Of a stretch of DNA of 64,000 nucleotides, positions 39,401 through 44,700 are shown piece by piece (positions within the stretch are counted from its first letter, which is position 1; each line of letters starts with the position of its first letter). The notes under the pieces are model-generated. The model saw only the letters and a program-made list of their open reading frames with translations, made no database searches and was not told the DNA's origin. The DNA is taken from contig RWJK01001587.1 of assembly GCA_004335835.1 (NCBI GenBank), positions 1 through 64,000 of the forward strand. The letters run 5' to 3'. Source of the stretch: Scenedesmus sp. ARA3 (Eukaryota > Chlorophyta > Chlorophyceae > Sphaeropleales > Scenedesmaceae). Position numbers and translations under genes: made by a program.

Positions 39401-40963
39401 TGCATTACATTACATGATCTCTGTGGCACAAGAGTCAGGTCTGAGCAACATTAGTGACACTAAGTGTTCTGCAGATTGCTGCTGATGAGCAAGTGGTAAT
39501 CCAACTGGAGGTTTTGCAGTGCACACTCAAGCAGGCACCTGCTGCAACTGCTGGCAGGTGGTCTTGTCAGCATCAACCAAGCAGTGCTGCCGTTTCTGCT
39601 GCTGCGGCGGCCCTCCTAATGCTGCTGCAGTGCCTGCTGTCGTTGCTGCTGCTACTGCTGATACTGCCTGCTCACCATTCAGCTGGAGGTTGCTGCTGAC
39701 ATCAATCACCTCCAGCAGCAGCGATGAATTGCATAGTTGGGCCCATGCTGCTGTTGCATCACCTGCAGAGCAAAAGCACATGCAGATGAACAATGAGATT
39801 GTGTCACATGTGTTAGCTTGTCACACATGCTTCTGTTCACAAATAAAAGCATAGCGCGTGCAGCAGTTTCAGCTGCCTTGTTGCTTTGTTAGCACAATTG
39901 CTGCTGCTGCTGCTGGTGTAGCTGGCAGTGCTTGCACTGCTGCCGCTGCTGCTGTCGCCTGCTCTGCAACATGCATTGCTGCTTTTGTGTGGTACTTGCC
40001 TGCCAAGGCATTCTTTGCCAGCAGCAGCTGCTGCAGAGATGGCCCAAAAGAGGCAGGCAGGTTGCCTTGCAGCTGGTTGCCAGAGAGGTCCAGCACCTGC
40101 AATTGATCCAAACCTGCACAGCCCAGCAGTTGGCAAGCATGCATGGCAGATATCAAGTGTGCAGATTGCCTTGCAGCTGATTGCCAGAGAGGTCCAGAAC
40201 CTGCAACTGACCAAGACCTGCAGTGCGCAGCAGAAGAACGACTGTGTGTGCAAGCATACAGGGTATACTAGGTGTGTTACCTATCCACCCTGGTCTCCCT
40301 GCATTTACGTTGCATGCAACAAGGTGTCCCAAACCTGCGAACTTCAACTCCATACTGAACAGGCATACTGCTTCTCATATGCTGTGGTGGGTAGCCTGCT
40401 GTGAGCAATGCGGTTACACATGCAGCTCCAAGCGGTAGTCGCCTGCCTGGTTCTGGCGGGCCTCCAACCTCCACCTGCTGCTGCTGTGCGGCTGCAGCTG
40501 CTGCTGCTGCTGCTGCTGCACTACTCACCTGCTAGTGGCGGCAGTGTGCCTTGCAGCCCAGCGCCTGGCAGATATATCTTCACCACACGCCCAGCTATGC
40601 ATGTGATGTGCTGCCAGCCTGCACGTTGCAGAAAGTAAAAAAGAGAAAGAAACAAATTAAAAAGTGGTAAGGTGTTGTAGTGCGTGCAAGGATAACATAT
40701 GTGCATGTCACAGCAGGCACCTCCAGGCTGGGAGCTGCATCAACAACAAACGTTTTGCTTCATAAACAGTAGCAGTAGCACTTACCACCAGTGCAGGGGG
40801 CCGAGCCCACCCAGCTTGACAAGTTGCTGTTGGTGGGGTTGGCAGTGACAAACTGCTGCAGCACTGCGGCGTCATCTGCTTCTGTCAGGACCACAGCAGC
40901 TGCCTGCTGCTGGAATGCCAACAGCAACAGGCACGCCGCAGCAGCAACCTGAACGCAACACAT
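1..40963 (-). CDS. Giant LRR / Ig-like / polycystin-type membrane protein (3' end outside window)
   Basis: Multi-exon gene read from 40963 down past position 1. The start ATG at 40963 opens a classic signal peptide (MCCVQVAAAACLLLLAF...). Nine LRR modules follow, then a beta-rich region, DUF5011-like Ig domains, Ser-rich linkers, a coiled coil and a polycystin-type ectodomain. Reading phase is kept at all module junctions (phase 1 at 37.3/37.05, 35.07/34.88, 31.40/31.22, 29.86/29.5, 27.28/27.08, 24.77/24.57, 18.36/18.19 and 15.94/15.61 kb; phase 2 at 22.21/21.95) and along the 0.1-15.6 kb exon chain, apart from one linker exon near 2.0 kb that I could not fix. No stop plus new start was found between blocks. 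By family knowledge, polycystins are TRP-type cation channels of cilia and membranes; the pore helices would lie beyond the window. Alternative: two or more genes wrongly read as one. Expected location is the cell surface or cilium. Confidence 0.7.
135..1739 (-). CDS. Polycystin-type ectodomain exons (giant gene, 3'-most part in window)
   Basis: Frame-checked exons 1614-1739 (GRFVGASPGSNRVIGGLFLH, TTRK), 978-1258 (SKFDFSCQQSAIPLARN; SNDIYPYGVDPAFLRSSAAL; KEGWFYNASDAL; TKIPYGFQHQPL) and 135-342 (GYAPGFPVLLPTQL; AALQYLLDGNYLDKQSKQL; LLTYNADLRVMGYAEVTF, AWQQDGSI). The order, NRVxGGLxLHTxRK, then Cys, then YLDxQSxxL..LxTYNxxLRVxGY, matches my memory of the polycystin (TOP) domain in chlorophyte TRP/PKD2-like channels, where animal forms have TRAVxxExxxYNxNxNLF. 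Transmembrane and pore exons should follow below position 135. Confidence 0.65.
400..560 (-). repeat. Two extra copies of the exon start GYAPGFPVLLPTQL
   Basis: Copies at about 400-440 (GDAPGFPALPPTQL) and 518-560 (GYAPGFPVLLPTQL) repeat the start of exon 135-342 together with its CAG acceptor. They lie in the intron between 342 and 978. The rest of that intron shows no other signal. Confidence 0.7.
1464..1524 (-). repeat. Extra copy of the exon end VIGGLFLHTTRK
   Basis: 61-bp copy (VIEGMFLHTTRKTSPREIVQ) of the end of exon 1614-1739 with its own acceptor and GTGAC donor. The original end is 62 bp and holds a Cys (RAEC) the copy lacks, so length differs by one base and the copy cannot replace it without a frame change. 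Confidence 0.65.
1860..2030 (-). repeat. Two copies of a small linker exon ending GRKLLASS
   Basis: SASSQQGATPGRKLLASS at about 1960-2022 and TSNSQQVASTGRKLLASS at about 1850-1917, each with a TGCAG acceptor in the same phase (2). The second runs on into a Gly/Ser stretch encoded by a short CTG tract. One of them must link exon 2341-2618 to exon 1614-1739; which one I could not settle. Confidence 0.5.
2341..3134 (-). CDS. Probable coiled-coil exons before the polycystin domain (giant gene)
   Basis: Exons 2970-3134 (AYMSALTSSVDLLEQRAAQL; AFGSEAQQREAAADVALTNT), 2777-2851 (a 75-bp in-frame copy: LDVAFGSEAQQREAAADVAL) and 2341-2618 (DLVASFDAMVATLSDLSDQA; SLAASMSDTITAMREAAALN). Spacing of Leu, Ala and Val suits a helical bundle or coiled coil. 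Further partial copies of the last exon lie at 2.14-2.29 kb (AALNEDLVEKYVQQTQL). Confidence 0.6.
3148..3233. repeat. (CAG)n tract, about 28 units, intronic
   Basis: Uninterrupted CAG run on the plus strand. On the sense (minus) strand it is (CTG)n and ends 13 bases before the exon at 3134 (CCGTTGCTTGCAG acceptor). Polycysteine, polyalanine and polyserine frames here are by-products. Confidence 0.9.
3376..4410 (-). CDS. Cassette exon 4333-4410 plus large Ser-rich exon 3376-4281 (giant gene)
   Basis: Exon 3376-4281 (302 codons, phase 0-0) begins SCPTCDLAALAAAGNCMPGS, continues as a beta strand set (YSVTNSNGATDTVDRQLIVY), then an alpha-rich part (LFKDLANATAAEAIAAGL) and Ser runs. It contains LRRLLQHYD, FLRMLQEHS and RRQLLQASS. 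Exon 4333-4410 is a 78-bp phase 0-0 copy of its first 26 codons with its own acceptor and donor. Both acceptors follow CTG-rich sense DNA. Confidence 0.65.
4627..5289 (-). CDS. Two exons with Cys pairs, linker after Ig domain 4 (giant gene)
   Basis: Exon 5148-5289 (VDFWVWDSGIPMLIASAVRT, with FFCEDAAAGRSFC) joins in phase 1 to exon 4627-4895 (TPCSQTQKLLPPSKPKPHLQ; YAAYGKPAAFFLGPCASGLK; AVAWDVSPGQQGREDLTQYI). No ATG falls in the second exon, so it is easily missed. The region reads like another closing Ig-type strand set (SGIPMLIASAVRTVVI), but I cannot name it. Between them is intron sequence without other signal. Confidence 0.55.
5505..5735 (-). repeat. Two extra copies of the exon end GLKGCSIDTSMPEGSQF
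   Basis: Copies at about 5645-5698 and 5513-5580 repeat the 3' end of exon 5776-6339 including the donor region. The 5.5-kb copy has a changed donor context (CCCAC) and substitutions (GLKACGIDTNMPERSQF). Both lie in the intron that follows that exon. Confidence 0.7.
5776..6339 (-). CDS. Exon with Ig-like domain 4 (giant gene)
   Basis: Phase 0-0 exon of 188 codons. It completes a Cys motif (VTCSVGGSCVSF), then a Ser run, then APNQPPVVTLITSSSF, CEPGATAFDPDGIPAAAAAA, a Cys pair (VVCPPEQCLSRGCSP) and HFFATKGLKGCSIDTSMPEG. The EPGATAFDPDG motif marks a DUF5011-like domain; it lacks the usual closing YxxxDxxGN strand, so it is diverged or shortened. Cysteines are more numerous than in domains 1-3. 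Confidence 0.65.
6480..7405 (-). repeat. Repeated copies of the exon ending CPSGEALCSDK and of its start
   Basis: The exon end recurs at about 6489-6600 (CPSGEALCPNK), 6709-6815 and 6903-7000, spacing about 200 bp, each with a GTGAGC/GTAAGC donor. The exon start (WRRQGNQRPVPVMLVCG) recurs at 7319-7404 with its own acceptor. The 6.9-kb copy is shortened and probably broken. Between them no other coding signal is seen. Confidence 0.7.
7093..7279 (-). CDS. Exon with second half of Ig domain 3 and Cys motif (giant gene)
   Basis: Enters in phase 2 (WRPQGNQRPVPVLLACG), reads ETPGDYNITFSVTNSAGLSA, then STRRRITIKAVCPSGEALCS, and leaves in phase 0 after CSDK. The pattern PGDYxITFSVTNSAG is the last strand pair of the DUF5011-like fold. 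Phase matches exon 8569-9438 upstream and exon 5776-6339 downstream (VTCSVGGSCVSF completes the Cys motif). Confidence 0.7.
7620..8568 (-). repeat. Array of about eight ~120-bp units copied from the exon end at 8569
   Basis: Units start near 7634, 7757, 7879, 7979, 8107, 8227, 8346 and 8467, spacing mostly 100-128 bp, and all repeat the end of exon 8569-9438: ERGVAAEDDRDGNMERQVLV, CGN, then a CACCCAC/CTCACC donor (sense GTGGGTG or GTGAGCG). The array lies wholly in the intron between the two halves of Ig domain 3. A possible acceptor inside each unit (GATGACAG) would give a 42-bp phase 2-2 exon, so in-frame inclusion is possible but unproven. Confidence 0.8.
8569..9438 (-). CDS. Exon with Ig domain 2 and first half of Ig domain 3 (giant gene)
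   Basis: Enters in phase 2 with a small Cys motif (RCTSPERWCPELAACSIQGL). Next come a Ser-rich linker, Ig domain 2 (DKTPPRLRLLGSG; WKDPGASAMDAVDGDLSTSI; VEYYVEDKSGNAAPLARR), a second Cys motif (VVCPKGESYCINPDINQPTC), another Ser run, and Ig domain 3 beginning PTPPRISLLKSGPVQI. Domain 3 is cut by the intron after QVLVCGN and continues in exon 7093-7279. The alternation Ig domain, Cys motif, Ser linker is regular along this part. Confidence 0.7.
9700..10286 (-). CDS. Exon with DUF5011-like Ig domain 1 (giant gene)
   Basis: Exon enters in phase 0 (VANFTVTLPGRGSMDGFAY) and leaves in phase 2. After a Ser/Thr linker comes the domain: DTSPPVITLSGSPYMSV, SDPGATAYDNIDGNDVTV, FVFTYSARDVAGNQAVPLRR. The D-P-G-A-x-A-x-D-x-x-D-G motif and the final YSARDVAGN are hallmarks of the DUF5011 / HYR-like Ig fold, known from bacterial surface proteins and algal ectodomains. 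It most likely acts as a spacer or adhesion domain outside the cell. Confidence 0.7.
10579..11086 (-). repeat. Four tandem copies of a 60-bp phase-0 exon unit
   Basis: The exon end LPAVAFSSDSYPALVAANAK (60 bp) at 11027-11086 is followed downstream by three stand-alone copies at 10880-10939, 10736-10795 and 10579-10638. Each copy has its own TAG acceptor (…CAGTAG or TTGTAG) and GTAAG/GTGAG donor, and each is exactly 60 bp and phase 0-0, so any number could be included without frame change. Variants include CSES for SSDS and ANTK for ANAK. Confidence 0.8.
11027..15611 (-). CDS. Beta-rich, Asn/Ser-rich ectodomain region (giant gene)
   Basis: Frame-consistent exons: 15337-15611, 14899-15130, 14122-14717, 13728-13902, 12946-13264, 12059-12558, 11369-11796 and 11027-11173. 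Sequence is rich in alternating beta-type residues and sequons (SNSTSNATNATANATAPSSS). I could not assign a named domain. Position, between LRR/Ig parts and a polycystin domain, is where animal polycystin-1 carries its REJ region, but I see no decisive REJ motif, so that is only a thought. Exon 12059-12558 holds RRALL and LRSLLQANSS, a motif that recurs elsewhere in this protein. Partial exon copies sit in introns at 13.3-13.36, 13.55-13.62 and 12.79-12.87 kb. Confidence 0.6.
11875..11901. repeat. Short (ATGC)n tract
   Basis: About five tandem tgca/atgc tetranucleotides in the intron between exons 11369-11796 and 12059-12558. Simple repeat with no further signal seen. Confidence 0.8.
15612..15939. 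repeat. (CAG/CTG)n tract with a 50-N assembly gap inside an intron
   Basis: The CAG tract runs from about 15621 to 15785 and is broken by Ns at about 15679-15728. On the sense (minus) strand it is (CTG)n placed just before the acceptor CACACCCGCAG at 15612. True length is unknown because of the gap. Long frames of polyC, polyL, polyA, polyS and polyQ here are by-products. Confidence 0.85.
15940..18186 (-). CDS. LRR module 9 (giant gene)
   Basis: Opens GLLALKSVIIGASTPDIAA, then a Cys-rich N-cap (CKLCPWQLPIQTC ... YYCNAFGVVCSDGRVTAVNI). LRRs occur at 16.91-17.47 kb (LQQLSISNASFSLTGLPQSW), 16.44-16.72 kb (LRSLNLSSNQITGALQAS; LSIDLSYNNITGPLPAGL) and 15.94-16.21 kb. The C-cap NNSRMCGVLPSWFHERF ends MVQ plus G in phase 1 at 15940 and joins TALGDSCQPATFQHFF. 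This is the last LRR module. An extra copy of the 17.47-kb exon end is at 17.6 kb. Confidence 0.65.
18355..21952 (-). CDS. LRR module 8 with Thr/Asn/Ser-rich linker (giant gene)
   Basis: Exon about 21395-21952 first completes module 7 (NNLCLCGGLPFWAGS), then runs through a linker full of N-glycosylation sequons (NSTTNSTSQGNTTTAGN), then the N-cap (AQELLALKAAAADANTQMRL, CNWRFVECRGRQVVAI). LRRs lie at 21.0-21.15, 20.45-20.75, 19.4-19.65 kb (LAMLDLSSNQLSGVLPPDL) and 18.8-19.17 kb. The C-cap exon 18355 to about 18525 reads NSSCLCGPLPSWLPN and ends DWP plus one base in phase 1, joining LLALKS of module 9. Confidence 0.65.
19655..20245 (-). repeat. Five tandem copies of an exon start in module 8
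   Basis: The segment GGTQLQLPSWTTFKEALRRL and variants recur near 19.61-19.67, 19.75-19.80, 19.92-19.97, 20.07-20.10 and 20.17-20.23 kb, each with the flanking sense sequence resembling ...TTTATACTGCAG. Spacing is 120-160 bp. Copies differ at several positions, so they are not an assembly stutter. Confidence 0.6.
22209..24566 (-). CDS. LRR module 7 (giant gene)
   Basis: Opens GKDCSTLAVLAAANASS in phase 1. The N-cap exon at about 24.0-24.24 kb reads DVPGLLALKAAGVGPSC ... CSWRYVECRNSRVSRI, with six extra cysteines between W and C, so a disulfide-rich variant. LRRs follow at 23.55-23.85 kb (KLDELHLSSHQLLNSSLPAE), 22.67-23.2 kb (LRMLDLAGNALSGQLPEWL) and 22.2-22.43 kb (VFDISSNTLQGALG). The last exon ends FGTQ in phase 2 at 22209 and joins NNLCLCGGLPFW of the next exon. 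A copy of the GRLPESWGN exon start lies at 23.35-23.4 kb. Confidence 0.65.
24774..27084 (-). CDS. LRR module 6 (giant gene)
   Basis: N-terminal exon begins GKECGSLAAL (acceptor at 27085) and has a second copy GKACGTLASL (about 26.9 kb) that runs on into the cap: SAALLAWKTQLTDSNSSLAN, ASPCAPGRPWPGVVCREDRM. The GFGLQGPLSGGLA end is again duplicated at 26.4-26.5 kb. LRRs lie at 25.8-26.0, 25.25-25.6 and 24.8-25.03 kb (LQHLDLSNNAISGPLPPSW). The C-cap is WGLCGLPPASQVCGS, NNTFI, ending in phase 1 at 24774. Confidence 0.65.
25840..26235 (-). repeat. Three tandem copies of an LRR exon start in module 6
   Basis: VLDVSRNRLQGELPAALG is encoded at about 25.95-26.01, 26.07-26.12 and 26.17-26.23 kb, each preceded in the sense direction by nearly the same intron end (TTTGTGTTGCTGCTGTGCAG-like). 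Only the first, lowest copy continues into the rest of the exon. This shows copying of acceptor plus exon start. Confidence 0.65.
27276..29505 (-). CDS. LRR module 5 (giant gene)
   Basis: Opens GYNCTNFGPPLTDRQQ in phase 1, then a Pro/Thr linker and the N-cap SDTLRAIKAALGHPAFLTSW, CGSPGWSWVSCSPEGYI. Well-formed LRRs follow (LKALDLSRNKLSGATPGAF; LRELNLSRNMLTGPLPAEL; LQKLDLSFNTFA), then exons near 28.3-28.65, 27.9-28.05 and 27.3-27.55 kb. The C-cap is SANLCGQLDASMPCSLV, FGTNL, ending in phase 1 at 27276. A second copy of the LQKLDLSF exon end lies at about 28.84-28.92 kb, downstream of the first. Confidence 0.65.
29862..31218 (-). CDS. LRR module 4 (giant gene)
   Basis: The N-cap exon begins GLDCSTQ. 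It exists in two copies with their own acceptors, one ending at 31218 and one at 31090; the second is continuous with the cap DTAALLAWKATVTNMV, GWTGSNACTWGWVGVECDG. LRRs follow at 29.9-30.55 kb (LSSLETLDISSSNLCG; LSVLLLDNNFGLSGSLPAS), with a Ser/Gly insertion near 30.32-30.37 kb. The C-cap reads NNVCGRHPVAASGLGSLCLD, TGTRL, ending in phase 1 at 29862. A partial copy of this exon end is at about 29.71-29.76 kb. Confidence 0.65.
31403..34884 (-). CDS. LRR module 3 (giant gene)
   Basis: The opening exon about 34398-34884 begins GKLCADNTQPAQTS and contains an atypical N-terminal part without a clear W..C cap but with regular beta-forming repeats (QMRVTALDVTALVVKGKIP). A long intron with a 24-bp minisatellite separates it from LRRs at 33.5-33.9 kb (LQELELHHNALNGSLPAML; LQRLLINNNKLSGTLP), 32.7-33.3, 31.95-32.25 (FDVWGNAFTGAVPASM) and 31.4-31.65 kb. 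The C-cap is NPGVCGALPSGTRCFN, NTSI, ending in phase 1. The N-terminal half may be a diverged domain rather than an LRR cap. Confidence 0.6.
32735..33300 (-). repeat. Four tandem copies of an LRR exon end in module 3
   Basis: Copies of WSGLAGLAALDMSANWL lie near 32.83-32.87, 32.95-33.01, 33.08-33.15 and 33.22-33.29 kb, spaced about 140 bp. Each repeats the upstream intron end (CTGTTTCCTGCTGT... side) and the exon start, so each brings an acceptor. Only the lowest copy, at about 32.73-32.87 kb, continues into a full LRR (SNMTSMQKLSLSYNAFNV). Confidence 0.6.
33952..34190. repeat. 24-bp minisatellite, about ten units
   Basis: The unit catatgaggtgaaggtgtgt plus caca repeats about ten times almost perfectly (one unit has aaagt, another ctg-type changes on the opposite strand). 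It lies in an intron of the giant gene between module 3 exons. Because 24 is divisible by three, it gives open frames on both strands (CDTPSPHM units); these are by-products, not evidence of coding. Confidence 0.9.
35067..37047 (-). CDS. LRR module 2 with proline-rich insertion (giant gene)
   Basis: First exon about 36928-37047 reads into an LRRNT half (DEWQALLDWQATWTASSPL, ending PGWNP) and ends in phase 1. After a (CTG)n-ended intron, exon 35983-36434 opens with a proline/alanine-rich stretch (PAPAPASSPAPSPAPFPAP) and then the second half of the N-cap (CPAVTWQGVTCDAATGRI). The proline stretch therefore splits the cap, which is unusual. LRRs follow (LEDLDLSGSPGVTGQL; near 35.5-35.8 kb LTHLDLSSNALTGS). 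The cap exon from 35067 carries SPGLCGAVPQNLPCFDT and NTNL, ending in phase 1. Confidence 0.65.
37305..40963 (-). CDS. LRR module 1 with signal peptide (5' exons of the giant gene)
   Basis: Exon 40786-40963 carries the signal peptide and the first half of an LRRNT_2 cap (LSSWVGSAPC). Exon 40529-40618 completes it (WQHITCIAGRVVKIYLPG) and joins in phase 1. LRR segments follow near 40.0-40.2 kb (VLDLSGNQLQGNLPASFG), 39.7, 38.7-39.3, 38.2-38.4 and 37.8-37.95 kb (RLRVLDIGDNPELSF). The cap exon 37305-37399 holds HLPC and NNTQL and ends in phase 1, matching the first exon of module 2. The donor-flanked exon end near 41118 could be a 5' UTR exon or an alternative N-terminus. Two copies of one LRR piece lie at 40.08-40.11 and 40.17-40.20 kb. 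LRR folds usually bind proteins or glycans outside the cell; the ligand here is unknown. Confidence 0.65.
38840..39145 (-). repeat. Three tandem copies of an LRR exon piece in module 1
   Basis: The segment reading TLPDAWGSMAAIERIEL recurs near 38.87, 38.99 and 39.11 kb. Each is followed in the sense direction by related flanking DNA, so exon end plus splice-site neighbourhood was copied. The copy nearest module 1's continuing exon appears the one in use; the others are diverged or truncated. Confidence 0.55.
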
Positions 40964-41738
40964 AAAGTTGATGCAGGAGTTGATGTTTGGATGAACGTGT
41001 ATAATCACAGTGGGGTGTCTGGCACATGTTTAGACATTATGACTCGGTGAGCAGGCTGCTACCAGAGCTCTGCAGGTAGAAGACTGCTGCTGCTGCATAC
41101 GCTTCAGCCAGCAGCACTCACCCTTGATCTATAACTCCGACTTGCTTGCATACCGGCAGAGCATCCACCACGAAGCATGCCTGATCAACGTCCATCTGTC
41201 GCACAAGAAGATGGCGCCATACTGCAGCCAGGCTGGTGCAGATGGCGCGAGTTGCTCTTGTGATCGCCTGAGAATACTCTTTATGTATTGAAAGTTCGCG
41301 GTATATCGAAGATCGGCCCCACAAATCAGAACACGTGAGCGATGTTGACAATCCCGCCACCAGGGTGAGTTGCAGAGCGTGATGAGGACAAAACAACAAT
41401 CAAATGTTCACATCAATAGTTGCTTGCACTTCTCAGCTTCCGAAAGTCAAACGGTGTTACACTCAAACCCTCCCTGCCCGGTGTCAGCGCTACTGGGCGA
41501 CTCGCCATATCAAACATTGCTTGTTTGCTACATAAATGATTGTTGACGGGCTCACTGACTTATGTGCAAGCTCGGACTCCGCCAGTCCATTCTCTCCCCG
41601 CACTGTTTGATCGAATCACTTTGGTTGTGAAATCAAACGTCATCCACAGAAAGCGCAATGAACTCGGCTATGCAGGTGCTTGGCCGTGGCATTGTGAGCT
41701 GGCGCCAGGGCAGCAGTAGCAGCAGTTGTTGATCCTAC
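40964..41738. promoter_or_regulatory. Divergent intergenic region between the giant gene and the TFIIS-N-like gene
   Basis: About 775 bp between two start codons facing away from each other. An open frame on the minus strand at 41118-41399 ends in a good donor (sense GGTGAGTG) and could be a 5' untranslated or alternative first exon of the giant gene. Local sequence is poorer in CAG triplets than the genes. I saw no convincing TATA box. Confidence 0.45.
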
Positions 41739-44700
41739 ATGGGGTCAGAGCTGCCACCTGACACAGTGTTTGTATCGTATGAAGAGGTGAGCAAAGTCTG
41801 CTGGGTCTATACAACGGAGTTACCCAGGCCTATGCTCCCGGACATCAAGATGTGTGCCATGTGCTGTGCGCCTTCAATGCTTTCGGCGTGAGGGTGCTGG
41901 CAGTTGCAATCAGCCCATGAAGCAGCACACATCGTAATGCAACGAGTAAACCTGCTTTTGGTGAAGCCAATTGCAGCGGCAGAGGCTCCCCTGTTCGTGG
42001 TGCAAAGCAACCAGGCGCATATGCCCCCCAGCACAACGTGTCCTATTATAACAGTGCCTCTGCTGCTCACCTGGCACATGGCACGCTTGCAGGTGAAGCA
42101 GACAGTTGGCTTGGACAAGAAGGTGCTGAAGATCTTCCTTGTAGATAGGGCAGGCGGCAAGCATCTAGCAGCAATAGGAGACGACCTGGGGGATGCCCAC
42201 TACGCATACAGGAGCACCAAGCCCTTCACAAAGTATGGCCGGCTGGAGTGCCACAACCGCAACGAGCTGCACATCTGGTGCGTGAAGCATGCAGCAGCAA
42301 CAGCAGCAGCAGCAGCCTGTGGAATACCAGTACGGCAGCAGCAGACACTGTGTGCAGCTGGCAGCACTTGGTGGTTGGGAGCGGATTCCAGCTGTTGTTG
42401 TTCAGCTGGAAGTCACCTGCCACAGCAAGGTACCAGCGTCCCTGCATGCCCACCAGGGCTCGTGACAGGTCTGCTGCATGCAGGGCAATGGCTGCAACTG
42501 CAGCTTTTGAGTGTCTGCTATTGCTAGCTCTGTGCCTTCTGCAGCGCTGCTGATTTTGCACCCTCTTGTGGGGGGTCGCAACCAGCCCATTCATCTCCGC
42601 TGCTGGATTGCACAACAACTGCACCAGCACCCCATCCACTAAGCACAGGTCATGCATGGTTGAGCTCCAGCAAGAGTTGCTGCTGCTGCTGCTGCTGCTG
42701 TGCGCTGCAGGCTTGAGATGGTGATTAGCGAGTCGGGCGGCCAGCTGCAGGCAGCCCACCTGGCTGCTGACGAGCACAACCCCGAGGGCATCTACTTCGT
42801 GTCACATAGGTGCGGCAGCAGCTGTTTGAAGTCTGTGTTTCTTTCTTTGAAGGTATATCGGCCTTTGCAACAAGGGCTGTTGACGAGCACAACCCCGAGG
42901 GCATCTACTTCGTGTCACATAGGTGCGGCAGCAGCAGTGTCATTTTGAGGGTTGGGGATCAGGGTACAGGGCCCGTGGCAATAAGGGGTGCTGATGAGCA
43001 CAACCTCGAGGGCATTTACTTTGTGTCACATAGGTGGGTCAGCAGCAGTGTTGAGGGTGTAACTTGAGGCTGTGAATGAGGGTTCACAGCCCTTTGCAAC
43101 AAGGGCTGCTGACGAGTAAGGCTGGGTGGCAAGCTTACTTTGCAAAGAAACAGCAATAGCAACAGCAAGCGATGTGCTGCTGACAGCATGCAGCAGCTGT
43201 CAAGTCTTGAGGGCGTGCAATTTCCTTCCACGCCGGTGTGGCAGCATGTAGCATTAGGGGGAGCAGCAGATTAGGTGCAGCACCAGTGTTGCGGGTGCGG
43301 CAATAGGGCATCAATAGCATGTGACTAGCAGCGTCGAACAGTGGACGCTGCACTTGAATCAACGTTGTTGTGTGCGACTGGCCACTGCCGTATGCGACTT
43401 CAACTCGTCTCCACTTTGCTAGGACAAGCACCTGCAGCACCACAAACTGCAATCACTGTTACAAAGCTGTTAACAAAATTGCAATGCCAGCTGTGCAGCA
43501 TAAGTATGGCAACATTGCCTTTGCATTGCCTGCAGGTACGAGCGCGCACACTACCCGGACGGCCGCCGCTGCAACCGCTGGTACTTGATGGACCAGCTGG
43601 GCGACAGCCACCTGGCTGTGATAGGCATAGAGCGGGACACCAAAGATGGGCACTACCACTACAGCGCGGTAAGTGGCCCGATGTCGAGATTGACGTTTAT
43701 TGGTGCTGCTGCAAATTGCTGCGCTGCAAGCTTACTGCTGTCGGGAACAGGCTGTAGATGCTACTTGAATGATATTGAGATCTGACAATGTTTGAGATCT
43801 GATGCTTGTATGTGTGCAGGAGGAGCCATTTGCAGGCATCATGCCGCTGCACTGCAGCAACCAGGCCGGCGTGTACAAGTGGCTGGAGAAGATGGTCACG
43901 CACCACGCAGGCAATGGCGACACAGCAGCACCAGCCGCCAGCTACGGCGGCGCGCCTACAGGTGCGGGTGCTGGGCACAGTGTTTGATATGAAGTTAGTA
44001 TGATGGGCCACAGGTGTGTGCTTGTACACCCGGCTGGAAAAGATGGGTACACACCATGCAGGCAATGGCGACTCGCCTGCACCAGCCGCTAGCTACGGCG
44101 CCGCGCCGACAGGTGCGGCTTGCAGCTGCCGCGCATGCTATGGCCGGGCACAGTGCGCTGGCAGTTTACTTAGCTGTGTTTGTGTGGCTGTATCTTCGGA
44201 CGTGAAGCAAGCATGCATGGCTCCGACAGATGCGCTGCCGGAAGTTCACCGCAATGCATGCATTGCAAAGGCCATTTGCACTGCACATACTGTTGCGTGT
44301 CCACCCTCCTCTGCTTGGTGTGTGCATATGCAGCACCCGCCCCACGTGGTGCGTATTGTCTATCTGTTCCTTGCGCCTGCATCAATCTTCCAAGTCTTAT
44401 TTGATGCGGATAAACATACTTATATTCATTCATCGCATGCGCAGGCTCCGCCACGAGTGGCTTTTCAGGCGGCGACTTCAACGCTGCTGCTGCTGCCGGC
44501 GGCCGCAAGCCACCCCTAGTGATCGACCTCGCAGCACTGTGCGCAGAAAAGAAGTTTGCATTCATTCTTGATCCATTCTTCAGATTTATATCTAGTTTAT
44601 TGTTCTTTCTGTTGCGTGTACAGGTTCTACAACCAGTGGCTTCTCAAGTGGCGACTTCAACGCCGCGGCTGCCGCCGGTGGCCGCACGCCACCCTTAGTG

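Noticed and set aside
15940..40963. Nine separate small LRR receptor-like genes
   Set aside because: No module after the first has its own start plus signal peptide, no stop was found at module ends, and phases match across all junctions.
41807..42160. Minus-strand frame (MPPALSTRKIFSTFLSKPTV)
   Set aside because: It is the shadow of the plus-strand exon 42093-42277 and the intron before it.
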